Origin: Pyrenopolyporus hunteri
Lineage: Eukaryota > Ascomycota > Sordariomycetes > Xylariales > Hypoxylaceae
DNA: 64,000 nucleotides
Assembly (NCBI GenBank): GCA_902806595.1
Contig: CADCXC010000037.1
Span: 1,178,001-1,242,000, forward strand
Direction: 5' to 3'
The position numbers were made by a program, and so were the translations under genes. The number at the start of each line of letters is the position of its first letter. Position 1 is the stretch's first letter. The notes beneath the pieces were generated by a model. That model ran no database searches, was not told where the DNA came from, and saw only the letters and a program-made list of their open reading frames with translations. Shown here piece after piece: positions 33,977 through 44,796 of this stretch.

Positions 33977-36046
33977 ATGTCGCTCCCGCGCTTGATGAAT
34001 TACAGTGCCCACGCCCTGATTATGAGATGGGCACTTTTGGTAACTTTCCTCGTAGTGTCATCTTCAGGCCATTTCGATACGAGGTATCCGTCGCATCAGA
34101 TCAATGGAAGGAATATAAAAACGGCACGCAGTCCCCTCGCCAAGCTCAACGATCTCGTAGCTGAGGGAGGGGATGAGGCATCGGTCGCTGCAACAAGCTC
34201 ACCCTTGGAATGCTTCCAGGTTGCTGAGCCGATCTTAACGCCTCAAGGGCCTACGTTTCGCGATGGGGTTGAGGGGTCGGTAACAGACCCAGCCCTAGTT
34301 GGAGATGCCGCCGGATGCACGGTGGTTTTAATGGAACACTCATTCGCAAATAGCTATGGCTTCCCCTTCGTCAGTACGCTTACACGTGTCCGTCTTAAAA
34401 TGAAACCGTTCTCAACAAACTGACTTGACTAAGGCAATTACACACCCCCGGCTTGCGATTTCGACCATGTAGTCATCAACTTCACCGTTCTGGTGAGAGG
34501 GCGACAATATGATCGAACAGGCGTCTTTTACCTTGGAGATACGGAAGTGTGGCGTACATCAACGGCGGAGCCAACCTCGTATGGAATTCGCTGGGTCTGG
34601 CTTAAGGACATGACGCCGTTCATATCTCTCTGGAAGACACCGCAGACGCTGATCTTCGATCTAGAAAATATCGTGGACAACACCTACACAGGCCCTCTCA
34701 ACACAACCCTCACGGCGACGTTCTTCAAAAGCCCGGTAGCTGCGGTTGATAGACGGGGACCTGCGGACCTGATTATCCCCATCTCCGAGAGAACGGGGTC
34801 TACTGGGGAGCCAAGCCAATTTACCTATCCGGATCAGAACGCTACGAATACGGTCAGCTTTCCCCAGAATGCGAACCGCGCCGTATTTACCGTAGACGTT
34901 AAGGGACAAGGCAACGAGGAGTTTTGGTGGAGTAATGTGCCGCAGAGTGCTATACACACATTTGACCCCGACTATGGCACGTATCCCGGCTACTCACCAT
35001 GGCGCGAAGTCCAGGTCCTAATTGACGACAAACTCGCCGGAGTTTCTTGGCCGTTCCCGGTTATTTACACTGGTGGCGTCGTGCCTCAGCTTCACCGTCC
35101 AATTGTCGGGGTCGAAGCATTCGATATTAAAGAACACGAGATCGACATAACCCCGTGGCTGCCGCTTCTCTGCGATGGGAACGACCATACATTCTCGATC
35201 CGGATTGTCGGCCTAGTCGATGACGGAGTCTCGAGTGCATCACTCTCCTCAACCACAGAAAGCGAATGGTACATTACCGGTAAGATCTTTGTCTGGCTCG
35301 ACGACGATGGTTCTGTCACGACTGGGACTTTGGGTAACACGTACGTTGGTGACCCCACCATCGCGTTCTCCCAAAGAATTACGCAGAACTCGACAGGTTT
35401 CAATGAGACGCTCGACTATACCCTAGCGGTGACGCGCACGCTGTCTATAAGCTCTTACGTCAAAACGCAAAAGGGCGAAGGTACGGCAACTTGGTCGCAG
35501 TCCCTGTCGTATTCAAATAACGGTGGGGTTTACTCATACGGTGCTGACACCATCAATACGTTCGGGATTTCTGGTGCAGACGCCGCTACGGGCGCGGGCC
35601 TGGACTTTTCGTATTCTGCCAGCTACAGCTATCCGCTGTACTGCAATAGTTCCCTATCGTATTCGCCAGAAGGCAATCTGACACTTCGCGGCGATCTCAA
35701 TCAAAGCTCGACCCGGGAAGTGCGCGGCGACTCCGTCTTCCCTTCAGGCCTTGAAGCGTTCATAGCTACCAACGGCACCGATCTACCAAATTTCCGGGGC
35801 TCGGTGGTTAGAACAACGCGAAATGGGACGGCAATATATCAGAGGCCGGCAGATAACAGCTACAGCACGGGAGTTGGCGGGACACATCAGATCTTTTCCT
35901 TTGAAGGGGTAAACGATAACGGAGACGACGGCGCATCGGATACGACGGAGCTGTACTACCGCGAGGTGAGCGCATATAATGATACGGTTACTGACAACCA
36001 TGTGGTATTTTTGGGGAAAGCTGTGAATAATATAACCCGGACATAG
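33977..36046 (+). CDS. secreted peptide-N4-(N-acetyl-beta-glucosaminyl)asparagine amidase A (PNGase A)
   Basis: Exon 1 is 33977-34373 and exon 2 is 34434-36046, with an intron of 60 bp (GTACGC..CTAAG, phase 1). The product is 669 aa from the first Met. The Met at residue 16 (MRWALLVTFLVVSSSG) would begin a cleaner signal peptide, so the start is ambiguous. The PNGase A domain begins after about residue 75 (LECFQVAEPI) and includes TVVLMEHSFANSYG, YTPPACDFDHVVINFTV, GRQYDRTGVFYLGDTEVWRTST and a beta-rich second half (SWPFPVIYTGGVVPQLHRPI). These are conserved in plant and fungal PNGase A. The enzyme releases N-glycans from glycopeptides outside the cell or in acidic compartments. Many Asn-X-Ser/Thr sites are present. 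The gene is in tandem with dph1, 401 bp downstream. Confidence 0.9.
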
Positions 36047-36447
36047 GAATAGTCGGAATCCGGATACAGATAGGGCAGGTAGGACAGATATGATATGGTA
36101 CGTATAAGTTAGGTAGTATATGGAAGTGAGGTTGAATATTGTAAGCGTGGATGTGTTTGTGTTGAATGACGGGATGTATATTTCTGAATAAGATACAAGG
36201 ACATTTACCTATAGGACATATGCAACTATCGCATGCTTTAATATGCTTCTATTGATAGGTACTTGTACCTAGGTCCAATACTCAAATAGGCGCTTCTACA
36301 GATCTGACTTTTCACTCGACAAATCCAATAAAGTGATAATTTAAAACTGCTTCATTCTGCTATCAAACCTTACCGAGACCAATTTGCGCCATTTGAATTA
36401 GGCCTCCGAGATAAAACCTCGATTTACCGCCATCTAATTGCCAAACT
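36047..36447. other. intergenic region between PNGase A and dph1
   Basis: This 401-bp AT-rich stretch carries the PNGase A 3' UTR and the dph1 promoter. A CCTAGGT motif occurs at about 36268-36274. Nothing else is seen. Confidence 0.5.
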
Positions 36448-37857
36448 ATGGAGGAGGATCGGGCGTTGACCGATCTGGGCCTCGCCGCAGATATCGAAGA
36501 GGCCCATGCGCCAGCACCAGCACCAGCACCGGCATCTTCAACCCAGAGACAGCCCAAGAAGAGATTCGTAGGACGAAGAGCTGCGGCAAATACTACGAGG
36601 AATGGGTCCGGTGCCCCGTCAATCGAGGATAGCGGGGCTATTCAAGGTAAATCATATCTTAAATCGAAGACTTTTATAAAAGAACGTGACTGAAGATGAG
36701 CCTTAGTATCCCAGCCAAGGCGAGCGCCTAGGCTGCTCAACCAAGTCCCACCGGAAATCTTAAACGACCCGGAGCTTAAGGAGGCGATGGCATTATTACC
36801 GTCCAACTACTCCTTTGAGATCCCCAAAACTATCCACCGCATCCGCTCATCGGGCGCGAAACGGGTCGCGCTGCAGATGCCCGAGGGGCTGCTCATGTTC
36901 GCCACCACCATCTCGGACATCCTCACGCAGTTCTGCCCGGGCATCGAGACCCTGATCATGGGGGACGTCACGTACGGGGCGTGCTGTATCGACGACTACA
37001 CGGCCCGGGCCCTAGGCTGCGACCTGCTCGTCCACTACGCCCACAGCTGCCTGATCCCGGTGGACGTGACCAAGATCAAGGTGCTGTACGTCTTCGTGGA
37101 CATCAGCATCGACGCGTCGCACCTGCTCGCGACGCTGGAGCGCAACTTCGCGCCGCCCAAGACGCTCGCCGTCGTCGGCACCATCCAGTTCAACGCGACG
37201 ATCCACGGCGTGCGCGCGGCGCTCGAGCGGGCCGGGTTCGCGGTCCTCGTCCCGCAGATCGCGCCCCTGTCCAGGGGCGAGGTCCTCGGCTGCACGTCGC
37301 CGCGCCTGCCCGACTCCGCCGCCGTCGACCTGATCCTCTACCTCGGCGACGGCCGCTTCCACCTCGAGAGCATCATGATCCACAACCCGGCCGTCCCGGC
37401 CTACCGGTACGACCCGTACTCGCGCAAGCTCACGCGCGAGACGTACGGGCACGAGGAGATGCAGAGCCTGCGGCGCGAGGCCATCGCCACCGCCAGGGGC
37501 GCCAGGAAATGGGGCCTGATTCTGGGCTCCCTGGGCCGCCAGGGCAACCCGCATACGATGACGCTGATCGAGAACAAGCTCAAGGAGATGGGGATCCCCT
37601 GGGTCAACCTGCTGCTGAGCGAGATCTTCCCCGGCAAGCTCGCCATGATGAGCGACGTCGAGTGCTGGGTCCAGGTCGCGTGTCCGCGGCTGAGCATCGA
37701 CTGGGGCTATGCGTTTCCGCGGCCGTTGCTGACGCCGTATGAGGCGCTCGTGGCGCTCAATGAGAGGCAGGATTGGAGCCAGAGCGGTGTTTATCCTATG
37801 GATTATTATGCGAGGGAAGGGTTAGGGAGGACGAAGAATATCGAGGTGTCGAGTTGA
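36448..37857 (+). CDS. dph1: diphthamide biosynthesis protein 1 (Dph1)
   Basis: Exon 1 is 36448-36646 and exon 2 is 36707-37857, with an intron of 60 bp (GTAAAT..CTTAG, phase 1). The product is 449 aa. Dph1 and Dph2 form a radical [4Fe-4S] enzyme that transfers the 3-amino-3-carboxypropyl group of S-adenosylmethionine to a His of elongation factor 2, the first step of diphthamide synthesis. The three cluster ligands are visible: a Cys in GDVTYGACCIDD (about Cys159), Cys262 in VLGCTSPRL and Cys392 in VACPRLSIDWG. The N-terminal about 65 residues are low-complexity (an Ala-Pro repeat) and basic. Bases about 36.85-37.70 kb are much more GC-rich, especially at third positions, than either end of the same exon. 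Confidence 0.95.
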
Positions 37858-38224
37858 TAGTTCTTAGTCATATTTTTGCTATTATGAGACCTAGCGAAAA
37901 TAACTGAACTATGGCAGAACATTTAAGATGCCCATTTTCCGGTCGCAACTGCTTAGTGATGTCTATGCCAAGTATTCTTGCTGAAAGAGTAAGGACGGGA
38001 TCCTATTTGGGAAGACCTTAACTGCCGTACTATTCTACTGGAAAGAACACGGTAACGCCTTATTCTAAACTAAGGGAACCTAAAAGGGTTCTCAAGTGAG
38101 CAACTGATCACTCTCATCAGGTAAATCTTCTGTAAGTGAGGTTGAGTAACTCGCGCATCTCAATAATTAATTACGTTTTGTCAAAGTTAACCAATTAAAT
38201 ATATTAGATGGTATATATAAACGG
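37858..38224. other. convergent intergenic region between dph1 and the aldose epimerase
   Basis: This 367-bp AT-rich stretch holds the dph1 3' UTR and the 3' flank of the epimerase extension. No gene is seen. Confidence 0.5.
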
Positions 38225-38410
38225 CTACGGCGCCAACACAGACAGGAGCACCGACGTAGCACCAAGTAGTGTAAATATCCAACATGAGCGAATACTTCTA
38301 CCTACTGCAGCACCCGAAGTGGCCGCCGGAGTAGTAGTGGCAGCGCCGCCGCCGCCGTGTCCATTATTAGTATCATTACCTCCCGCACCGCCTCGACCGC
38401 CCGCGCCTCC
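38225..38410 (-). other. in-frame 61-codon extension directly behind the aldose-epimerase TAG stop
   Basis: Immediately after the TAG at 38413-38411, the same frame stays open for 61 codons (38410-38228) and ends at a second TAG (38227-38225). The encoded peptide begins with a Gly-rich linker (GGAGGRGGAGGNDTNNGHGG), continues with Ala/Thr/Pro, and ends in a hydrophobic stretch (about residues 44-61, WIFTLLGATSVLLSVLAP) preceded by small residues (SGAA). That is the layout of a GPI-attachment signal. It could be made by stop-codon readthrough, by alternative splicing using the TAG itself as a 3' splice site, or it could be a vestige cut off by a recent nonsense mutation. Confidence 0.6.
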
Positions 38411-39725
38411 CTAAGACGAGGCGGTGGAGGTGTTGATGCTGAAGACGTAGCTGGCCTGGAGGACGTAGGGGTCGCCGCCGGGGCCGAAGATCTGCTTGCT
38501 CTCGCGCTGCCACTCGGGGTGGTTGATGGCGTCGATCCAGTCCTCGACCTCCATGACGAGGCAGCCGTACTGCGGGATCGTGCGCGGGAAGTCCGCGTTG
38601 TCGAACAGGCCCTGCGTCGTCTTGAGCGGCATCGTCCCGTTCTGCCCGTTGCACGAGTACATCTGGAACGCGTCCTGGTCCGTGTACACGTCGAGCTGGA
38701 TGCCCGACCACTCCGACTGGAGGCGCGCGACGAAGCCGCCCTCGGCGCGCCAGTCGTACGGGCCTTCCTGTCCGCGGTTGATGATCCAGCAGGTATCTAA
38801 GCAAGGCGGGTTAGTTTCTTATCTGGATTCGTTCATTTACACGAGGTGACTATTTACCGTAACCAGTGCAGTTGAAGCCGCAGTTGCCCTCCGCCTCGGG
38901 CTTCTGAAGGTCGGTTCCGATTTGCTTCGGGGCGCTCCAGAAATCGTTGACGGATCCCTTCTTGTTGGCCACGATGTCACCCGTCGGGATTAGGATGTCG
39001 TCGACGCCAACACGCTGGCCGCTGTAGGGCAGGTAGAACGTGTGGTTCAAGGCGGTGTTAGTCTCATTGTTGGCGAAGCCGTCCAAGTTCCAGTACGTGT
39101 GGCTGCTGAGCATAATGGGCGTCTTCTTGGTAGTTGCGATAGCCACCATCTTAAAGTCCCACGTGAAGTCATGGAGAGTGTAGGTGATGTAAGAGATAAC
39201 CTCTCCAGGGAAACCTTGCTCGCCGTCGGGGTCGACAATAGAGAATGTTATACTGTCATTCGAGTGAGAGACGACGGTAAAGTTGCGGAAGTCCCAACCA
39301 TTGTGGCCACCGTGCAGAGTGTCGGCACCTTCGGGAGCTTCTGGTGTGGGGTTCTCGTTAGGATCAACATGATACGTCTCGCCGTCAATCTCAAAGGTGC
39401 TGTTCTTAATCCGGTTTGCGTATCGACCCGGGACGCCACCGAGATGAGGATGCGCCTGGTCAAGCGAGTAGGCGGTGGCGTTGTCAAATCCGGCTACAAC
39501 ATCTCTCTCGATGCCGTACTTGTCGTGGATCAGGAGCTTCGCGATGGAAGCACCGTACGGGATGAAGGCGGCGGAGAGGCCCTCGCTGTAGATCCAATAG
39601 AAGCCGTTCTCATCAGGCCCCAATTCGCTTGTTGGATAACCACCCGCAGCAGCTCCGGACGGCTGCGCTGAAGCCAATGGGAGCAAGAGTGCCCCTAGCG
39701 AGGCAAGGCTACTGTGTAGACGCAT
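38411..39725 (-). CDS. secreted aldose 1-epimerase (galactose mutarotase family)
   Basis: Exon 1 is 39725-38858 and exon 2 is 38796-38411, with an intron of 61 bp (GTAAAT..CTTAG, phase 1). The product is 417 aa. A signal peptide (about residues 1-20) precedes the mutarotase beta-sandwich. Family motifs are GGVPGRYANRI (about 96-106), the HGGHNGWD motif (138-145) and SSHTYWNLDG (207-216, catalytic His209). An acidic C-terminal segment (CLVMEVEDWIDAINHPEW) probably supplies the catalytic Glu. The enzyme interconverts alpha and beta anomers of aldohexoses such as glucose and galactose. A secreted form suggests extracellular sugar processing. Several N-glycosylation sites are present. Exon 2 is far more GC-rich than exon 1. 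Behind the stop lies an in-frame GPI-signal-like extension, annotated separately. Confidence 0.92.
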
Positions 39726-42324
39726 GTTGACTTGGAATGAGACAAGCTTTGTTTATTAGAACATGCGGTCTGGGAGCCGGTTGCTTTGTGCTCGTCGCAT
39801 TTGACGGTGGGAGAGGAAAACGAAAAAGAGAAGAGAGACAACCCCTGGGGAAAGGATTCGCGACTTATATGAATTCAGTCATCAAAGAGCAAAACCCTCG
39901 TAGGCGGAAACCTGATCTGGTTGGACAATGGCGTTGGTCGTCACGTTGCCTTCCTGAACAGGGGCGTGTTGCTAAGTACTAGGTGCTGGAAGCTGGGGGG
40001 GAATTTTATTAATCTCACCTGCATCCGAACCCAGCAGCCCCCGGCAGCCCCAGCGAACCCCCCAGCAAACCCCAGCTACGGCCTATGGCTTAGCCTATCG
40101 AGCTACTCCGCTTTCTTGGAAAAGTTGGGGTAGACGACGTAACTGACAATCAGCGTCGCATCGGCCTCATCTAAATCATGTGGTAGTACGGCGTGAATCT
40201 GCTACCCTCGTTGTTAACGTGTTGGAATCTGGAGCAAGTTAAATGGCTCGCCTGGTATTCCTAGGATTCTCGAGGTCATTTGCTAGTAATTAGTCGCTCA
40301 TACGTAGGGGGCCTTGGTTACCCGCATGTTTGCGGGTCACAGAACACAAAGGTAAACAAGCATTATCCATAGTAGTTTTGATCCCAAAGGGACGGTTCGC
40401 TACCACGTAAAATTGAACTGTGCCTGGGTAGGTACCTAGATAGCTAGGTGAGTCCGTAGATAGGTAGGTATGCAGACTATACCTATGTCCTATATAAATA
40501 ATAGTCTTCCCGAAGATGCGGTATAAACTATATTAGCACCGACTAAGAGTTTTATGAGTAGAATTTCCCTGCATAGGTCGTCACTGAGTATCCGAGTATC
40601 GCCTCAAAATACCCAATGAGGTGTGTTCATATGTTTCTATGCTGTTATCAACGTTAAACAAGTTGAAGGCAAGGATAGACTTCTTGCGAAGAAGCCCCTT
40701 TAAACCATGACGAAAAGAGTCTTGCAGGCTGAGAATGGTAGAAGTTGTACCAAAAAATTAACCTCGAGAATGGCCTCAAATTGGCATTGTGTTTCCCCAC
40801 TGGGAAGGATTTGGAGATGTTTTCCTTGATGTTGGGCGCTGCAACGTTAAGCCTAAACAGATACTCTGTGGAACTCCAGCCTCCCTGTAGGGAACGCGTT
40901 TTGTGCCTTGCATGCATTCCTCTCACTAACGTTTAGAGCCTGGCTCTGTAGCGAATATGATGAAAATCCTACGGTTGATGTTTTCCACGGCGTATCGCAA
41001 ACAGGTAAGCAATATATGACAAAGAAATCGGTAACTCGGAATGTCCTCGTAAGTCGAAGAATTCTCTTAACACCGAAGCTTCGATTTATCTGCGATGTTT
41101 CTGGCCATATTGGGAGAATCGGGGATATCTACATAGTATAAAGGTAAAAAGAAAGATGACTAGAAAGGGCACAGAGTTAGCAACCAATTAGTGCTGGAAG
41201 GCACCGGGTAACACAAACAATATGGTGCACGTGAAGAGTAGATTTTGAAATTCGCCTATAAATTTTCATTTCAAGGGCCGACTTCCCCATACCTAAATCC
41301 TACGGATGCGGGGTCGACGTTACTCAAGCCTACCCATTCCGGGAAAGGTCAGCGAGGGTAGAATTACGATCCTTCAAAACTTTGTTGTCATCTCCCCCGC
41401 GCCTTACCTACATACCATCCGAGGTACCCGTGGCTTACCTGAACATCCATTCATCTCGTATTCCGCCCAGCACATACATCTGCTCAGTCAATCGTGGGTA
41501 GATGTGGTATGACGTCGGTCCAGATTAGCTGCATGGTGGCTGCCCGCATGTAACGTATATACTGATACGTATATGTATATATAGCTCTATCTTGTCAGAA
41601 GTATGTCTTGAAAGCATCTCTTGGCCTTACCGCCAAAACGCTATACTTTTGTTTTTATACTCAATAAAAATAAGTATCTATTAAACAAAGTAGGTATTAG
41701 CTTTACCTTGTACAGCAGAGAGCGGATCCGGAGGACGCGGGTAGAATGGTCCTACTGGTGGGGATTTCTTGACGATGTATTTCGCCGAGGTCATACCTAC
41801 CTAGGTACCTTGGTAGCAACTGGGCTTACTTAAAGCTGAACATGACCGAACAAGCCAGTCCAGATCGGTTATTTCCGAGTACCGAGTAGGTACATAAAAC
41901 CGCCGCGGGATTATAACCCCGAACCCGTACATTAGATACGTAGTGTATCTATAGCTTGCTTTTTTGCTTGCTTGCTCGTTCAAATTACGGGGACTTCGTT
42001 CTTATAAGTCGTAAGACTTAGAGTCTGTTTCTCTCACCTGCGGAGAATAGCTGATGTTTAACCGGTACGATCACGGGGAATAACGTGATAAACGTCTTGG
42101 TTGAATAGCATGTTCCAATCTCTAATTCACTAAGAGGTAGCAAGTTGAGGGATACCAAACATTACCGCACCTTGTAAATGTATCTTGGTATTCTCCCGTG
42201 CCAACCTCAAGCTTAACGGAACAATTATTGTATCGAATGCCAATAAGTAACCTGTACTCCGCCATATACGACTAACATATACACAACCGTTGCGTATTCA
42301 TCCCCAACTGCTTAACTAACTTGA
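39726..42324. other. intergenic region between the aldose epimerase and vma-2
   Basis: No supported gene in 2.6 kb. The proximal part should hold the epimerase promoter. Short open frames (39737-40133, 40654-41141, 41306-41512, 41621-41833) lack coding bias. ACCTA/TAGGT palindromic motifs cluster at 40427-40470 and 41790-41812. Bases about 41570-41590 are a TATA-rich tract. Confidence 0.45.
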
Positions 42325-44038
42325 CTACACCTCCACAAGGTTCTCCTCGTGGGGCGCGCCACCATCCGTGTCATTCACGCCCTTGTCGTTCCTCTCTTTT
42401 CCCTTACCCTTCCGGTCGCCGGCCGAACGTTGATAATACTCCTGGATAATCTTGGCAGGGATACGGTTGAGCAATTCCTTGGGGAAGATCCGCAATAGAC
42501 TCCATGCAATATCCAGAGAGTCGTAGATACTTCGATGCTCGTACGCACCCTGCGCCACAAACTGCCGCTCAAACTTCTCGAGGAATTCTAGAGATAATTT
42601 GTCCTCGGCCGACAGAGCCTCCTCGCCGACGACGGCCTTCATGGCCGCAGCATCACGGCCAATGGCGTATTTGGCGTAAAGCTGGTTAGATACGTCGCCG
42701 TGGTCCTTTCGCGTCATCCCTTCACCGATAGCGGACTTCATGAGACGGGAGAGGGAGGGAAGGACGTTGATTGGCGGGTAGATATTACGGTTGTGGAGCT
42801 GACGGTCGACGAAAATCTGACCCTCGGTAATGTAGCCCGTCAAATCGGGGATGGGATGCGTGATATCATCGTTCGGCATCGTCAGGATAGGGATTTGGGT
42901 GATAGAACCGTTGCGGCCTTCGACACGGCCAGCTCGTTCGTAGATCGTTGACAAATCAGTGTACATGTAACCAGGGAAACCACGTCGACCCGGCACTTCT
43001 TCTCGAGCAGCAGAAACCTCTCGGAGGGCATCGCAGTAGGCGGACAGATCCGTAAGAATTACCAGAACGTGCTTCTCGAGTTGGTAGGCGTAGTACTCGG
43101 CCGTGGTGAGGGCGAGGCGAGGAGTGATAATACGCTCGATCCTATCTATTATTAGCGAAACATTGGAAGAGGGAAAGGGAAGCCGTATTATCTTACGTAG
43201 GATCGTTCGCAAGGTTGAGGAAGAGCGTGACGCGCTCTAAGCTTCCATTCTGCTCGAAATCCTGTGTAAAGAACCGGGCAGTTTCCAAGTTGACACCCAT
43301 AGCGGCGAACACAATAGAGAAGTTCTCCTCGTGGTCGTCGTGAACACCCTTGTTCGTGGCGCCCTTTTGCTTGACCAAGCCAGCTTGTCGGCAAATCTGA
43401 GCGGCGATTTCGTTGTGAGGTAAACCGGAAGCGGAGAAGATGGGGATCTTCTGGCCTCGGGCAATCGAGTTCATGGTGTCGATTGTCGAAATACCGGTCG
43501 ATATCATCTCTTCAGGGTATACCTAGTGACGTAGTCAGCAAAGGTGTTATGTATATCGTGGTATGGGGCAGCGCACTCTCGAGTATGGGTTAATAGGGCT
43601 GCCGTTGATGTCGAGGTAGTCTTCGGCCAACACCTTCGGACCTTTGTCGATAGCCCTGCCAGACCCATCGAAGATACGTCCCAGCATGTCTTCGGATACA
43701 CCCAGCTTCAAACTCTGTCCCGTAAACTCGACCTTAGTCTTCTTGACGTCGATACCCGGAGTGCCTTCGAACACCTGTACGACGGCGCGGTCGCCTACAT
43801 TGCGCAAACACTTTGTCAGAGCTGGAAAGGACTCAACAACTAGCTTTAATTACTTACCTCGAGCTTCGAGGACCTGGCCGGATCTTTCAGTTCCATCGGG
43901 TAGCGTTAGGGTGACGATTTCGTTGTAACGAGGGAATTTGACATTGTCCAATATGACTAGGGGACCATTGACACCGCTGACGGTGTTGTACCGAATCCTA
44001 GGCACAATAGAGTACGAGGAAGATTCGCGGGGATCCAT
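42325..44038 (-). CDS. vma-2: vacuolar H+-ATPase subunit B (V1 domain)
   Basis: Four exons: 44038-43858, 43794-43577, 43522-43197 and 43141-42325 (513 aa). The introns are 63, 54, 55 and GT..AG, with donors GTAAGT, GTGCGC and GTAAGA, and all phases match. The sequence follows the V-ATPase B family closely: IRYNTVSGVNGPLVILDN near the N-terminus, GRIFDGSGRAIDKGP, VYPEEMISTGISTIDTMNSIARGQKIPIFS, the degenerate P-loop region SGLPHNEIAAQICRQ, REVSAAREEVPGRRGFPGYMYTDLS and ITEGQIFVDRQLHN. Subunit B is the regulatory nucleotide-binding subunit of the V1 hexamer that drives proton pumping into vacuoles. The C-terminal tail is hydrophilic. The gene is divergent from HMG-CoA lyase, with 758 bp between the starts. 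Confidence 0.97.
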
Positions 44039-44796
44039 GATGATCTAACTGCAGGTGTACGCGTTCCACGGGTACAGGTCGAGGGGAATATCAAGTGTAG
44101 CCCTTCTAAGTGAAGAAGCTCGCTTATTATTTGCTGTGAAGCAACGTTGTCGAGCTCCAGCCACCGTTGACGTTGGATTACAGAGAGTGGGAAGCTCCAG
44201 GACCAAGTTCCCCCCCGTCACAAAAGCTCCCGATAAGCTGGCGCAGCAGTTAGGTGGGGCAATAACAGCCACAGCAGCTAGGAATCACATGATTGGACAG
44301 CTGACGAATATTGAAACGCGCAGGTGGTCCGTCCGCCTTCAATGTGGTCAGTGCTTAGGTACCTAGGTACATATGTACCTCGGTACTACACAAAGTACCA
44401 TTGTCGTCTAACATAGGGGAATGCATCTACCCCCCTATTAATCGAGACGAATATAGTATATGAGAATTAAGTCAATAAACCAAAAGTCGCTTTGAGGTTT
44501 TAAGTTTACTTATTGCCTACCTAGGTACATGTATTTAGGCCGGTGCCTGTATCTACCGACGTACCAAGCTAGTCAGTGCTGGCACGTGACTTATAGAATG
44601 ACTTCATACACTCGTAATCCCGGCTTACTGCATACACTAGAGCCATTGGTAGCCGAGCTTCTTCCACGAGGTTCACCCGTTACCCCATTTGGAGCTTCGA
44701 GGAACATGAGTAGAAGTCGAAAGAGCAAGAGAAACGAATAAATTGGCGCGGCATGTCTATTACAGAGCTATCTTGAGCCATCGAAATGAATAAAAG
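44039..44796. other. divergent promoter region vma-2 / HMG-CoA lyase
   Basis: This 758-bp shared upstream region includes a CACGTGAC box (44583-44590), the E-box type bound by bHLH factors such as Cbf1, and two clusters of TACCTAGGTAC motifs (44358-44383, 44516-44530). Functional use is not shown. The open frame at 44055-44366 lies in the leader of vma-2 and is not supported as a gene. Confidence 0.5.

Noticed and set aside
36981..37742. Long overlapping frames (253 and 180 codons) on both strands of dph1
   Set aside because: Shadow frames caused by the GC-rich third positions of dph1; they encode Arg/Ala/Pro-rich nonsense.
38208..38804. Overlapping frames on both strands at the 3' end of the aldose epimerase
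   Set aside because: Shadows of the GC-rich epimerase exon and its in-frame extension.
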